64,000 nucleotides of DNA from Silene latifolia (Eukaryota; Streptophyta; Magnoliopsida; Caryophyllales; Caryophyllaceae). The notes under the pieces are model-generated. The model was not told where the DNA came from and did not search any database. It was given only the letters and a program-made list of their open reading frames with translations. A program made the translations under genes and the position numbers. The stretch lies in NCBI RefSeq assembly GCF_048544455.1, contig NC_133537.1:13081541-13145540 (forward strand), in the 5' to 3' direction. Shown piece after piece: positions 1 to 12,093 of the stretch (positions are counted from its first letter, which is position 1; the number at the start of each line of letters is the position of its first letter).

Positions 1-149
1 TTTTTTGTTCAGATCGTTCTCTTGATAATGTCACTGTAATTATCTACCTGTATCCTTGTTTATGTAATCACTAGTTTTTGTTTTGAACTTTAATTCGTTA
101 CTTTTCTCTGGTTGTTATTTACCGACTGCTTATCTTAATGGCATTGTAG

Positions 150-2243
150 AAGAGAAGGTGAGTGTGTTGGTCATCGGTGGAGGAGGGAGAGAACATGCAC
201 TTTGCTATGTCTTGCAACGATCACCATCCTCTAGTACCGTCTATTGTGCACCTGGCAACGTGGGGATTTCCAGTTCAGGAGATGCAATTTGCCTTCAAGA
301 CATTGACCCTTCTGACAGTTCCGCTGTCATCTCTTTCTGTCAGAAGCAAGGAATTGGATTGGTTGTGGTGGGACCAGAGGGGCCGCTTGTTTCTGGTCTT
401 GCAAATGACCTTGCAAAGGCTGGTATTCCAACTTTTGGCCCTTCATCAGAAGCCGCTGCTCTGGAGGGCTCCAAAGATTTCATGAAAAACTTGTGTTACA
501 AGTATGGCATTCCCACAGCTAAGGTTGGCATTAATTTTTATTGCAAATTTAGTGTTACAGTGATCTGATCTAAGCAAGTTGGGGACCCAATCTCATAGAA
601 AACTCTTATGCCAACGATTGGAACTGAAGTAGTGCCTAAAAGGATGCTGTCAGTGACGAGAGAAGGGGTTAGATAGTTACTAAAATGGAATACCAAATTT
701 CTTTGAAAATAAAATGCTCCACAGCAGTCGGCAAATCTGCAACTGATACTAGAAAGATGTCGTTTACGCCTTGTTTTCTAATACACTTAAGTGTAGCTTT
801 TACATTTTCTTTTGTTTGTGATTAGTTCATACATTTTCTTCTCTGAGATACTACACTGTGATTCAATTTACATACACTTCTTCTCTGGGTGTTCTCAACC
901 GATCATGTTAACTTGATGCAGTATCAAACTTTTACCGATGCAACTGCTGCCAAACAGTATATCAGTGATCAAGGAGCGCCTATTGTCGTTAAGGCTGATG
1001 GTTTAGCTGCTGGGAAAGGAGTTGTTGTTGCTATGTCAGTGGATGAGGCTTATGAAGCTGTTGATTCAATGCTTGTAAATAGTGTTTTCGGTATGGCAGG
1101 TAGCCGTATTATTGTTGAAGAATTCTTGGAAGGAGAGGAAGCTTCCTTTTTTGCCTTGGTAGATGGCGAGAATGCGGTACCTTTAGAATCTGCTCAGGAT
1201 CATAAACGTGTTGGGGACGGTGACACGGGGCCCAACACAGGAGGAATGGGTGCTTACTCACCAGCCCCTGTTTTGACAAAAGAGCTTGAGAATTTAGTGA
1301 TGAAATCCATAATTATTCCCACTGTCCAGGGGATGGCAGCGGAAGGTTGCAAGTTTGTCGGGGTGCTATATGCTGGGCTTATGATTGAAAAGAAATCCGG
1401 ATTACCGAAACTTATTGAGTATAATGTCCGGTTTGGAGATCCTGAATGCCAGGTCAGTTCTCCTTTTATCTGCCAACATGGCAAATGACCCAACTTGATG
1501 TAAATGAGTTCTTGCGTTAACCATTTCAGTAGAAAGGACTAAGGAGTACTCAGTAGAATGGGCTGTTGAATTTAGATCTGGCCAAACTGACCCGACCCAA
1601 CTGACCTTCCTAAACCCAACCCAAATTGAGCCAACTCGAAATGACTAAAAATGACTAGAAGTGAGACCTGATCCGTAAGCACTGACCCAAAAACAACCTG
1701 AACTCATACTGACTCAGTGAGACTATAATAGCGCACCCGACTCAATTGAACTGTTTGTTAGAACCATTGTTGATGATAACCTGGATTTTCATTGCGGTTA
1801 TTCCAATTGTATTAATATTAATATTTTCGTTATGGCCTTGTACAATGCAGGTTTTGATGATGCGGTTGGAGTCAGATTTGGTTCAACTCCTCTTAGCTGC
1901 TTCTACAGGTAAACTTAAAGGAGTATCATTAGATTGGTCTCGAGGATCTGCGATGGTGGTGGTCATGGCAAGTGATGGATATCCTGGAAGTTATAAGAAG
2001 GGAACTGTCATTTCCAACATAGAAGAAGCAGAAAAAGCTGCTCCATCTGTCAAAATATTCCATGCGGGTACTGCATTGGACTCCGAAGGAAATTTGGTTG
2101 CGGTTGGGGGTCGAGTTCTTGGGGTTACTGCCAAGGGAGATGACCTTCAAGAGGCAAGGGACAGGGCCTACCAAGCGGTTGAGAGTGTTAAATGGCCAGA
2201 AGGGTTTTATCGTCGTGATATTGGTTGGAGAGCCCTCCCGTAG
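150..2243 (+). CDS. PUR2: Phosphoribosylamine-glycine ligase (GAR synthetase), 3' part, three exons
   Basis: Second-type step of purine synthesis: ATP-dependent joining of glycine to 5-phosphoribosylamine, in plants in plastids (and mitochondria). Exons read as 150-523, 922-1452 and 1851-2243 (TAG stop), each bounded by AG and GT; the joins restore the family reading IPTAK/YQTF and DPECQ/VLMMR. Visible motifs: N-terminal [11 protein letters not shown], then ATP-grasp segments [38 protein letters not shown] and [11 protein letters not shown], and a C-terminal domain ending WRALP. About 431 residues are visible, which is the whole catalytic protein. The transit peptide and true start codon must lie in an exon left of the window, because the first visible exon begins one base into a codon, right after an acceptor AG at 148-149. 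No lesion is seen. Family assignment is by remembered similarity to Arabidopsis PUR2 and is secure. Confidence 0.93.
524..921 (+). other. PUR2 intron
   Basis: AT-rich intron with GT at 524-525 and AG at 920-921. It holds no ORF or recognisable repeat. Confidence 0.85.
1453..1850 (+). other. PUR2 intron with CCCAAC-rich degenerate repeat
   Basis: GT at 1453-1454, AG at 1849-1850. Around 1580-1750 there is a run of short degenerate units of the type ACTGACCCAAC. This looks like decayed low-complexity repeat rather than a transposon. Confidence 0.8.
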
Positions 2244-3419
2244 AATGTAGAAACTAATCAACATTCAACGGCGCCTCAACACAAGGTAACGTACATGATA
2301 GATTTTGATGCTTCCTGAGTCTTAACTCCCAGTTTCACATGGCAAAGCCGCCAAAATATCAAACAGTAGGACTCTAGGAGTCAAAACTGCGGCCTTACCT
2401 GTAGCGGGTATCAAATCATTTTTCGCCGATCTTCCAAGGGTTGTATTCTTCTCATTGAAAGTATGATGCTATGAATTATGAAAGGAATTTTTATGCTGAC
2501 TATTTCAAGTGATTACAGCAAATCACTCAAAGAAGCTGCTTTGAGCTTGAATTATAGCCTTTAAATTCGGCATTTTAGGATTACTTTGGGCGACTGTCTT
2601 TAAATAACTTGAGGAGGTTAGCACACTCCCATATACGCCCGATGACTACTTTTGTTCCGCTTTGGGTGCATAGTGTAACCGCCTGATGACGACTTTATCC
2701 AATCTGCCTTTATTATGGTAAATGTGAAAAACGACTCTTTTATCCACATTATTTTATCATATTGGAACAATTGTTATAAGCATATCCAAAAACAATTCGA
2801 CATTTTTTGACAATTTTCAAATGATTTCAACTCGACAATCTTGAAGCTATATTGGCGTGAATTACAGCCTTAAAATATGATGTTTTAGGACTGCCTCCGG
2901 CAACTAAACTAGGAATTGTCATCAATGATTTTAATACTGATCCCCGGAAATGTTTTTACACCGAATGAATCCCACTAAAATTCTGGGAAATTCCATCCAT
3001 TTGGAGGTTGTCAACACCAACTAATAATCGCCCCCGGAGGACCTGGGATCTTATCAAGATAAGATCCGCCTCACTTTCAACATGGTGATAGAGGTCAGAG
3101 GGGACTCTGGTCATGCCTTTGACGCGCCTTAGGACCTAACACTTCACAACACGCATGTGATGCGCTGTGGCTCACGTACACACAAATAACCCAAAGAAAT
3201 GAATAATAATGATACTAGCACCATACAGAATTGAATATCTAACAACCAAAAAGTTGAGACTTCTTCATATACTTGGAAGGAATGTGGAGCACAAAGCGGT
3301 TTAGCCACCTATACACCTCAACAAAAAAGGTAATGGAACATACACAAAGAAGAGTAGTCAAAGGAATTGGATTGACATTAGAGGAGGATACACCAAAAAT
3401 GATACCGTATATGGGTAAT
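2244..3419. other. PUR2 3' UTR and convergent intergenic space
   Basis: The tail-to-tail space between PUR2 (+) and SMO2 (-). The PUR2 3' UTR must begin at 2244 and the SMO2 3' UTR just left of 3420. Two loosely similar stretches near 2510-2610 and 2810-2900 (TTGAA..TATAGCCTT..TTTTAGGA) suggest an old internal duplication. No gene or transposon is recognised. Confidence 0.6.
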
Positions 3420-6400
3420 CTACATCTGTTTGCCCTCGGCTTCGGCTTCGGCTTCAGCAATCTTCAGCGCCTTTAGTTTTCTGTATCCTGTGTCAGTGCC
3501 GAATATCCTGCATAAGATGGTGGTGGTTTAAGCAAGTGCAAGTATGAATCACAAAGTTTGACAATGTTATATGTGTGGGCGCATGGTTTATGGTTCGGGT
3601 GGGGGTTTTTTATCTGAATTTTCGATACTGAGTCGGTCTTCGTTAGCCAACTGGGTTAAAAGGATAATGATCTATGACAAGTTCAATTAGACTAAGAGCA
3701 TCAAACTCATTTAAAACAACATTTCAGAAATTCACAAAACAGTAATTGTAACGAAGTCTCATCAAATTCCATTGGGTGAGGATGTGTGGTAAAACACACA
3801 AGCTACCACAACAACATTAGAGCTTTAGTCCCAAAATGATTTAAGGGTCGATTCACATGAACATTCATTTGAAACCGTCAGGGCATCCAATAGGGCTCCA
3901 TAATATACGATTATTCAATAATCCTATTCGCCAAGTTTAATTACATATAATCTTCTACACCATCCACACAATTGAGAAACAATCAAAAGAGATGCAATTT
4001 ATGACATACGTACACCAAAAATTCTCACAAGTTTTGAAGAGTCGTCGAAATTACCAATTTTAAAGATTAGTATCCACGGTTTTAAATTCGCACCAGAATC
4101 ACTTCATACTATATAAAAATGTTACACAAATAAATTGGCATACGGTTTGAAATAGAGACATTAAGAGACCTTTGAGTAATTTTCAAGTTATGTTGGATAT
4201 AGATGAAACAAGCAGTAAAATTCATTATGACTCGTTTAATAGGACTCTGGACTCCAAAATACCAAATAGTCATTTTAAGAAATCTCATGTCCTATAGATA
4301 TGATTATGACAAAAAATATCACCAGCTTCGAAATATCGTCAGAAATTATCGATTTTGGTGGCTATTATCCACGGTTTTTAGTTTGATTGGACCTCCATGT
4401 CAAAACTCCCGAAAATCACACCACAATCACTCACTATCGTATAAAAATGTTTTAAGGTAAGAAAAGGGCCATATGGTTTGTAGTAACGACATCTGGAGGC
4501 CATGGAGGGCCATAAGAGTACTGATATATCGTATTGGGAAAAGACGAAACACGCTATATACTACATTGTACGTCATTTCCGAGGGGTGTTGTAATAGTCA
4601 TTTTAAGGAAACTTGGCACAATTGACAAAATTTCAAAAAAAAATGACTAGTTTCAAAAATCGTCAAAATCCACTGGAATTTGACGAGACTTCGTTACAAT
4701 TACCCCTATTGAACTGATTTTGACCAAAAATCCACCAATGTCGAATCATCAGAAAATATCGATTATAAAGGCTATTATCTACGGTTTTAAGGTCGACTAA
4801 TCCCAAAATTTAATATTTCGAAATTTCGCACCACAGATACTCCATAGTCCATACTTTATAAAAATGTCAAGAGACTGACAAATTGGTCAGATGGTTTGAA
4901 ATAGAGGCATATAGAGACCTTAAGAGAAATTTTCAAGTTGTATCCTATATAGAAGAAACGTGTTTATACTCCATTTTAAGTCATTTAAGAGAAATGTTTT
5001 TTTTTGGTCAAATTACAATATTAGAGATAGGACAGTAGAATATTAGGGATAGGAAGACACTACAATATTAGGGATAGAGGGATGTGAATACTTCAATCAT
5101 TTTATGGAATATTAGCCCTTTTGACACGGCTTTTGACAAAAATCTCTCCGATTACATAAAATCGTCAAAAATTACTGATTTTAAAGACTGCTATATCCAC
5201 GGTTTTTAAGAGATATTAAGGCCCCGTTCTTTTGGACTTAATTTTGCTGAACTGAACTTAACTTATAGGAGCTGAGTTGAACTTAAAGGAGTTGAACTGA
5301 AGTGAATGAGCTGAACTTATAGGAGTTAAACATATACAAAAATGGGTATGAATTGGGCAGAGTTCTTCAGTTCTTGAACTTTTCAGCTGAACTGAATGAA
5401 GCTCTTAATAGAACTGAATAGAGCTAAACTAAGCTGAATAGAGCTAAGCTGAACTAAAATGAGCCACAAGGCTACTTTCTATACTTCCTACTACTTTCTA
5501 CTTTCCTGAACTGAACTTATAAGAGCTGAACTAAACTTACCTTAAGTCATAGGAGCCGAATTAAACTTAAAGGGAGTAACTTTAAGTCCTAAAGAACAAG
5601 GCCTGAGAGTAATCTTTGAGAGTAATTTTCAAGTTGGGTCGAGTGTTGATGAAACAAGGTGTATGTTAGTTTCCGTAAATAGACTTAATTGTAATTATCT
5701 TCCTTATTTGAGAAGATGCTTTCTGGAGGGAAACTTTTTAGATCAGCCTGCCCTGGGGGGGAGTATGTTATTAATAAGGGGGGGGGGGGGGGGGGGGAGT
5801 ATGTTATTAATAAAATTTATTAAATAATATCATTAGTTTTGTGCTAAAAAGTTTCATTAAAAGACACATTTTATAACACTATTCAATTCGATTGATTAGT
5901 TTTATTGTTTGAATTTTTTTTCCTTCAAATTAAAATTTAAGGATGAAAAATATGAAAACTTAATGATTTGTCAATTTAAAACCCTATAAATAATACGAGT
6001 AATTAGAAAAGGAAAAATTTATATATACCGTGCATGCATTACACGGGCTCTATACTAGTTATACTATATAAAAAATTTGAATTGGGCAAATGGTTTGAAT
6101 TAGAGACCTTAAGAGTAATTTTCAAGTTGCTTCGGATATTGACGAAACAAGTTATATACTGCATTCTAAATCGTTGAAATGGGTTGTGGACACCAGATAG
6201 TCATTTTAAGGAATGTTGACCCCCTATTAACAAGGTTTTGACACACAATCTCACGAATTTCGAAAATCGTCGTAAAATTTAAAGAATAATATCCACGCTT
6301 TCTAGGTTGATTCGACCCACGCGAGAAAAGTCTCAAAGTTTGCACCACTATCATTCAATACTATTCTAACCATCAAGTTCAAAGTTAGAAAACTGAACAA

Positions 6401-9400
6401 ATCAAAGAGATGTTAGCTGTATATGCTTACCAGTCCATATATACGAATGTTGATGAGTAGTTCCCAGACTTCGTATACAATAACCGGTGATGATAGTCGT
6501 GAAAGTCAGAACTACATAAGAAGAAAAAGAAAATGACAGAATATCAGAGAGAGCTTCTAATAAGTGAGATGGTTAAATTTGGAGAGCAATTTCATAGACC
6601 CACCCTCCATATAAAGGAAGGAAATTTGACGGGCTCCAAGGAAAGTGATATCCACAATGTGCCTCGACAGTCTCGAGGACTCTAACAACCATCCAAAGCC
6701 AGAGAGTAAACAAATGGGGACCTGTGATGGCAGGCCCAACAATTGTAGCAAAGCCAAGGAATAGTATTTCAGCGGGGTGAGCATATTCTGAAGTCAGACC
6801 AAATGGTGTTGCGTACCTGCATGTCAGAACGTAAAATAGCAGCTTAGCGGAAAAACAAGCATGAGCCTAAATAATGGTAAGAAAAATAATAATATTCGGC
6901 TCCTCACTCATGGTGGATGCTATGGACATGCTGGTATAACCACTTTGTATGTAGTATCCTGTGACCCCAATAAAAGACAAAATCTTCAAGGATGAAATAA
7001 AATATTATCTGAGACACCACTTCTTTCCTGGAAAATGTAAACGGCAAAGGTCAGACTTTTAATTATTTCACATGCCATGACAAAAAATTTGGCAGTAAGT
7101 TACGTATCAGTATGCCTATGAAAAAAAGGCAAAAAATACACGAAGGACCTGAAAATACCAGGACGGAAGTGGAAGACTACTACGCATCCCCATAGATCTG
7201 AAGACAGGATAAGACAACAGCATCACTGGCAAATTAACACAAAAATGGTACAACAACAAGCGCGTTATGCATTTCCCTTGTGCCTCAAGAGTGTTTACTT
7301 TAGCCTGAAAAGAAACATAATTCGATTGAGTAACTATATTCATGACAGTGTGCATGGCTTTCTGACATTATTGATATCTAACTAATGCAACTCAAACACC
7401 AAATTTGGTCTTGATAGGCCACATTCTTGATATAATTTGGCAGTTTATGCTGTTTATTATGTATTGTGGAAGATAGAAGACGCCGCAGAGTAAAACATTT
7501 GCACAAGGAGACGCAACGAGACAATAGGTGTGCATGCCTCGTCTAGAAATTGTAACGATGGTGACTTTTTCCAATCAGGCGCATCAGCCCATTAGACATG
7601 CCTCAGTTGCGCATTAAGGACTCTTCACCTCATCCCCATGTGCGCCTTTTTAAAAGTAAGAAGAAGCAACTTGGAATTGGTCATATACATTCTATAGTTC
7701 ACTGCCAACTTCAGATATCAAATAAATCATTTCAACAACAAAAACAAGGAGGCAATGACCCCTAGTCCCCTACCTATTTACCTATTCCAATCAACATTTT
7801 TTTTCTAGGACCCGATACAGGTGATTAACACATGGCCAAAAAATCATTAACGAGTCCACCAAAGTGACAGACATTCCAATATTCCATATAGTAATTATAC
7901 TAAGAAGATGAAGAGCTCATGAAATGACTAAGAAGCCAAGCAAGAACTAAATCTACACGATAATCAGTGAAATGAAATATCTATATGCATAAAGACACTT
8001 CAAAGTCAAGCAAGCCTATTCCATGACCAAAAAAACATGAATCATTGGAACCTGAATCTTGTACTTGCTAAAATATCCTAGCCTCTCCAGGAGTATGAAA
8101 GGGAGTCCTGATAGGAAAAAAACACTTTCGTGAAGGATGAAACTTCCAATACACGATAACTGGAAGTCACTGAAATTGCTGATCAAGTACTGCAATACGA
8201 GAAAAAAGTAGGGTTAGATATGAATCAAATTAGAAAAAAGATAACGAACACCTCCATTAACAATGATAGAAAAGAAAAAAAACAGATCAAACTGAAACAT
8301 ATTGCATGTTGCAAATGATGTGTACGATACAGAGAAATAAGTATCACTGGACATTGAGATCCAAGCTTTCCCTGATGTTTGCAGTGCACTTATACAGAAA
8401 TATAATGCATCAATCGACTTCAACGGCTACCTCAGAGAAGACAGAAGGAGGTTGTGTCTTGCTCACAAGTCACCACGACACAACCTCTTAATTCACACAG
8501 TCTACCTCTCTCATTCTTCTTCCATTTCCCATGCCTCAATTATTTCCCTTTATATACCTTTGAAGCACAATCCGATTCTGAGTATCTGTTTTCAAATTTG
8601 AAGAACTCTTGCAACCCTTTCTGAAATCTAGGTATGAATACCCCTTTTATCGCCAATACAGTGATTTATTGTTTTCAAAATATGTTGAAAATTCGCAAGG
8701 CTTAGGTGGCTAGGTGTGACAGTCCGCACATTTAAATTCTGTTAGAGTTGACCATGTTCCGCTTAAATAAGCCCACAGAGTTTGACACTAGGCATGTTAG
8801 ACTTTTGTTGTCCACTTTGTCTAACTTAAACCAACCAACTCTCAGACCAGCCTCACTAATAAAGGCGAAAATCCTTACTGTGAAATGAATTTCCAAAACA
8901 TGAACTCCGTTCGTCAAAATCTTGATTAGTGAAAAGGATTCCCTCCAAAAGAAGCGATGGCAAGTCGTCGTTAACCTATGTTACTCTGACTTGCCATACA
9001 AATCGGTCGTGACACGGTGTCGTGTCACACTTTGGCATGTCATACACGATGGCTAAATAAAGTGTCAAAGTAGCATAGGTCATATCCTAGACGATCTATA
9101 GGAAAGAGGACCTTAACCTCACATTTTTTTCACATTGAGACCAACCTACCAAGTTCCTCATAAATTCCTTAACAAACAGCTTGCCCAGAGACTAGTACAT
9201 CCGTCCCGACCCAAGAATTCGTTATTCTCTCGCCTTCGTGATATAACAATGGACTAAATAAAAAGGCCCATTCCTAATTTCCTATTGCATAGTACCAAAG
9301 CATTCAAGATAACATGAATAGAAAATGTATATACACTCTGGTATGCATAGTTTAAAAATATCGGCCGCAACACTAATACATGACCTAGTTATCAAGGTTT

Positions 9401-10162
9401 TGGAGGTCACTGCAACCACATTTTGAAGCGATATTTGCCGCATTTCGCGAGATTAGGCTGAGACAACCACTATTTCCGGTATGTGACAATTATACCATGA
9501 TCTTGCATGTAGAATCATTAAATTACACTAATGCTTTCATAAATCATACGGTAGAAATCCAACCATTAGAAACCAAGCACAAAAGAACCAAATAAAATCC
9601 AGCATCAAATCACTTCAATTCATCAACAAACTAATCATATCGATGATTAGGTTGAGCAACAAACTAAAAAAAATACAACAATGTGGATAGCGACGCCATT
9701 CGAGACAACTCCGAACATGAATATAATATACACTCCGGTATGCATAGTTTTAAATATCCGCCGCATTACCGATACACAATCGAGTTATAAAGGTTTTGAA
9801 GGTCACAAGTGACAGCAACCGCATTTTGACACAATATTGACGGCATTTAGCGAGATTAGGCCGAGACAACCACTAGCGCAAATGTGACCGGAACCGATAA
9901 TTAATACTACGCCAATATACAACAATTATATCATGATCTTGCATGAAGCATCATTTAATAACAAAAAAAAAACAATAAAGAATCAAATCAAACAAATAGA
10001 GGAGAGCAATTAATTGTTTCAATTCGATCAAGGAACTAATCATATAACTAAGTAGGTTTAGCGACAAACTGGAAAATCAAAAAATACAACAATGCCAATA
10101 TTTATAGAGAGAGAGAAAGGAAAACAAATAACCTGCCAACCAGATTCGAGAAGCGACGCCAT
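3420..10162 (-). CDS. SMO2: Sterol 4-alpha-methyl oxidase 2 (4-alpha-monomethylsterol oxidase), seven exons
   Basis: An ER membrane di-iron oxidase that removes the second C4 methyl group in phytosterol synthesis, working with a C4 dehydrogenase/decarboxylase and a 3-ketoreductase. CDS exons on the minus strand: 10133-10162, 8052-8189, 7159-7304, 6908-7027, 6604-6816, 6431-6511 and 3420-3507; they sum to 816 nt, 271 aa plus TAG. All junctions are GT-AG and every phase matches. The protein starts MASLLESGWQ. It has hydrophobic spans near residues 20-45 and 160-190, and the histidine clusters of the fatty-acid hydroxylase superfamily: HRILH (126-130), HSIHH (139-143) and HDYHH (219-223), plus HCGYH near 197-201. 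Intron 6 is about 2.9 kb and stuffed with repeats. The tail IAEAEAEAEGKQM differs from the usual Arabidopsis end and comes from a hexanucleotide run. A CT-rich leader precedes the ATG at 10160-10162. SMO2 rather than SMO1 is chosen from overall wording. Confidence 0.94.
5220..5603. mobile_element. TIR element (MITE), TTA-target family, copy 1
   Basis: The left end GGCCCCGTTCTTTTGGACTT and the right end, which reads the same inverted (AAGTCC..AAGAACAAGGCC), form terminal inverted repeats. Flanks are TAA (5217-5219) and TGA (5604-5606), a one-mismatch 3-bp target duplication. The inside is made of short TGAACT/AGCTGAA units. A 3-bp T(T/A)A target suggests a PIF/Harbinger-type MITE, but no transposase is present to confirm it. 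Relatives lie at 11382-12323 and 57103-57345. Confidence 0.7.
5778..5797 (+). repeat. Poly-G tract of 20 flanked by a 21-bp direct repeat
   Basis: Twenty consecutive G residues. On each side stands the same phrase GGGGGAGTATGTTATTAATAA (last base before the left copy and after the right copy included), so slippage or short duplication created it. It sits in SMO2 intron 6, C-rich on the transcribed sense strand. Confidence 0.8.
5815..6058 (+). mobile_element. Helitron 3'-end fragment
   Basis: It ends with a GC-rich hairpin (CCGTGCATGCATTACACGG, 6029-6047) followed by a short spacer and CTAG at 6055-6058, then T, the usual plant Helitron 3' end. The upstream part resembles text near 57590-57620 in the second Helitron of this window. 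No 5' TC end is seen, so the piece is 5'-truncated. It lies in SMO2 intron 6. Confidence 0.6.
8190..10132 (-). other. SMO2 intron 1
   Basis: A 1.9-kb first intron directly after a 10-codon first exon. Its right third is a tandem duplication that includes a second, relic copy of exon 1 (see the repeat at 9330-10163). The rest, 8190-9330, holds no recognised element. Confidence 0.85.
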
Positions 10163-10163
10163 T
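9330..10163 (-). repeat. Tandem duplication covering SMO2 exon 1 and start of intron 1
   Basis: Two imperfect copies, about 9330-9700 and 9727-10163. Shared landmarks: GTATGCATAG at 9341 and 9738; GAGATTAGGC..GAGACAACCACTA in both; ATCATGATCTTGCAT-like text in both; and CGACGCCATT at 9691 and 10154, which is the start-codon region of exon 1 read on the plus strand. The copies have drifted and differ in length by roughly 65 bp, part of it a GA microsatellite next to the live exon 1. Confidence 0.75.
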
Positions 10164-10728
10164 GGAGACGAAACTCCGATCAACGCGAGGTGATTTTGAT
10201 GAGGAAGAACACCGAATTTTAGAGAGAGAAAAAAAGGAGAGAGAAAGACAGATTTAGAGAGATATGTCCATGTGTGCGTCCTGTGAGACCACGTAGAGAA
10301 ACAAAAGGGACACTGAGTTGAGGGCCCTGGATTACACTGATATCAGGTGCGCCGTGCGCCGATAAAATAGGAGTCTACGTAATACTATCTATCAAGTTAA
10401 TTTCAAAAATTTACAGCTCATCAAGAGCTACTTGATCTCTCTTAACTTAATAACGGTGATAGGCTCAATGTTGTTGTAAAGTAAAATTTTAGACTTTGGA
10501 TCATAAATAATTCCCGTTATCCAAAATAATTGTTTTTAGAGGTGTTTGAATTTAATTTTTTGCCTAAATAAGGTTATTTTGACAAATTAATTGGAGTTTT
10601 AGGGTTGATTTTAAACTATTTGGAGTCGATAAATCCACGTTAACAATTGTATTTTTTCTTCTATTTTAGACAAAGTCATTACCTTAACTGGCGACTTGTC
10701 TCCTTTTGTGCAATTTAAAAGATACAGG
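10163..10728 (-). promoter_or_regulatory. SMO2 5' leader and upstream region
   Basis: The minus-strand leader right of the ATG is CT-rich (10195-10260), typical of plant 5' UTRs. No clear TATA box was picked out. Farther right, 10330-10728 is AT-rich with no ORF. Confidence 0.45.
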
Positions 10729-11249
10729 TAGAGATGTCAATGGATCGGGTTCGGGTCGGGTGAAGCCTCATCCGTCATCCATCCGTCCTTTTAAAATCTC
10801 ATTCAACCCGCCTGTTATCCGTGAAACATATCATCCATCATCCATGGATAAAACGGGTGGATCGGGTGATAAACGGGTGTTGTGTATTTATACGTTTCAA
10901 GTTAAAAAAATGATGATTTTTTACTCTACAAAAATAAATTTAGATTATTATTTTAGTTTAACTTTCTAGTTGGCAAGTTTACAAAATATCTATATTGAGA
11001 GTATGAAATATGAAAATATGAATATTTTATATCTTAATAATGTGTTATATGTAAAAAAAACATTAAATGAAAGTAATAAAATCGGGTGATGGATGGATGG
11101 CGGGTGAAATTTCTTCATCCAACCCATCCGTCATTCGTCATCCATTTTATCCGTCATCCATCCATCATCCATTTAAGTCGGGTTTTCATCCATCTTTTAG
11201 GATCGGGTGGATCGGATTTCAATCGAATGCGGGCGAATTGACATCCCTA
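10729..11249. mobile_element. hAT-type MITE
   Basis: The ends are TAGAGATGTCAA (10729) and TTGACATCCCTA (to 11249), inverted copies of a TAGRGATGTCAA terminus. Flanks GATACAGG and GATATAGA match at 6 of 8 positions, an 8-bp target duplication as hAT elements make. The interior is packed with CATCCGTCATCC and CGGGTGGAT units. It has no transposase and is 521 bp long. Confidence 0.7.
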
Positions 11250-11381
11250 GATATAGAGGAAGCATTTGTTTTTGGTAGCTCAAAATTCTACCATGGAAAT
11301 TGGAAACCACTTGTTAAACATGTGGCTTACAAATTACAATGGGCACAACATACAAAAGTTACTCGGGCCTAGGCCACTTTA

Positions 11382-12039
11382 GGCCCTGTTTTTTTGGACT
11401 TAAAGTCATTTAACTTAAGTTCACTTCAGATCCTATAAGTTCAGTTCAGTTCAAATCAGATCTTATAAATTCAGTTCAGATCCTATAACTTCAATTCAGT
11501 TCAGATCTTATAAGTTGAGTTCAGTTCAGATCCTATAAGTTCAGTTCAGATCCTATAAGTTCAGTTCAGTTAAGATTCTATAAGTTCAGTTCAGTTCAGA
11601 TCCTATAAGTTCAGTTCAGATCTTATAAATTTAGTTTAGAAAAACTATATACAGAGTATTATTTTTAAAAAGCGACGCAAAAATATTTGACATTATTATT
11701 CGATACATAAATACATTATTATTTTTAAAACAAAATTATCAGCCTTCTCATTATTTTTTATCGTAATGTGAATGTAACCGTAGTATAGTGTATGAACAAA
11801 ACAATGTATATAAAGCGGAAAAATGTTATTATCTTACCTTGTGTTTTAGACTATATTTTCTTACCAGTGTTCCCTCTTGGTTGCCCACTAATTTCTTGTA
11901 AATTTTTTGTTTAATCTCAATAAAAGTTTACGTTTATAATAATAATAATAATAATAAAAGTTGCGGTTTTATAAAAAAAAATTAAAAGAAATTAATAAAA
12001 ATAAAAATAACAACAAGAACAAGAACAAGAACAATGATG

Positions 12040-12093
<54 letters not shown>

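Larger units (their letters stand above)
4060..6360. repeat. Degenerate dispersed-tandem repeat in SMO2 intron 6
   Basis: A unit of a few hundred bases recurs in diverged form near 4080-4480, 4720-5000, 5100-5215, 5600-5670 and 6060-6360. Each has a phrase like GGTTTGAAATAGAGAC, a phrase near AATTTTCAAGTTG, a phrase GATGAAACAAG, and another near TATCCACGGTTTT. The TIR element and Helitron piece interrupt the series, so they arrived after the amplification. Confidence 0.6.
3508..6430 (-). other. SMO2 intron 6, filled with repeats
   Basis: A 2.9-kb intron, far longer than the 76-1,943 nt of the other six except intron 1. It contains degenerate satellite-like units (about 4080-4480, 4700-5000, 5090-5215 and 6060-6360), one TIR element (5220-5603), a 20-G homopolymer (5778-5797) and a Helitron 3' end (about 5815-6058). 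The gene's reading frame continues intact on both sides, so the intron is presumably spliced despite its load. Confidence 0.85.

Noticed and set aside
6557-7355. Short minus-strand ORFs as separate small genes
   Set aside because: They overlap exons 3 and 5 of SMO2; spliced together with the other exons they form one ordinary gene.
10706-11372. Two ORFs of 87 and 101 codons
   Set aside because: Both are translations of the CATCC/CGGGT repeats of the hAT MITE.
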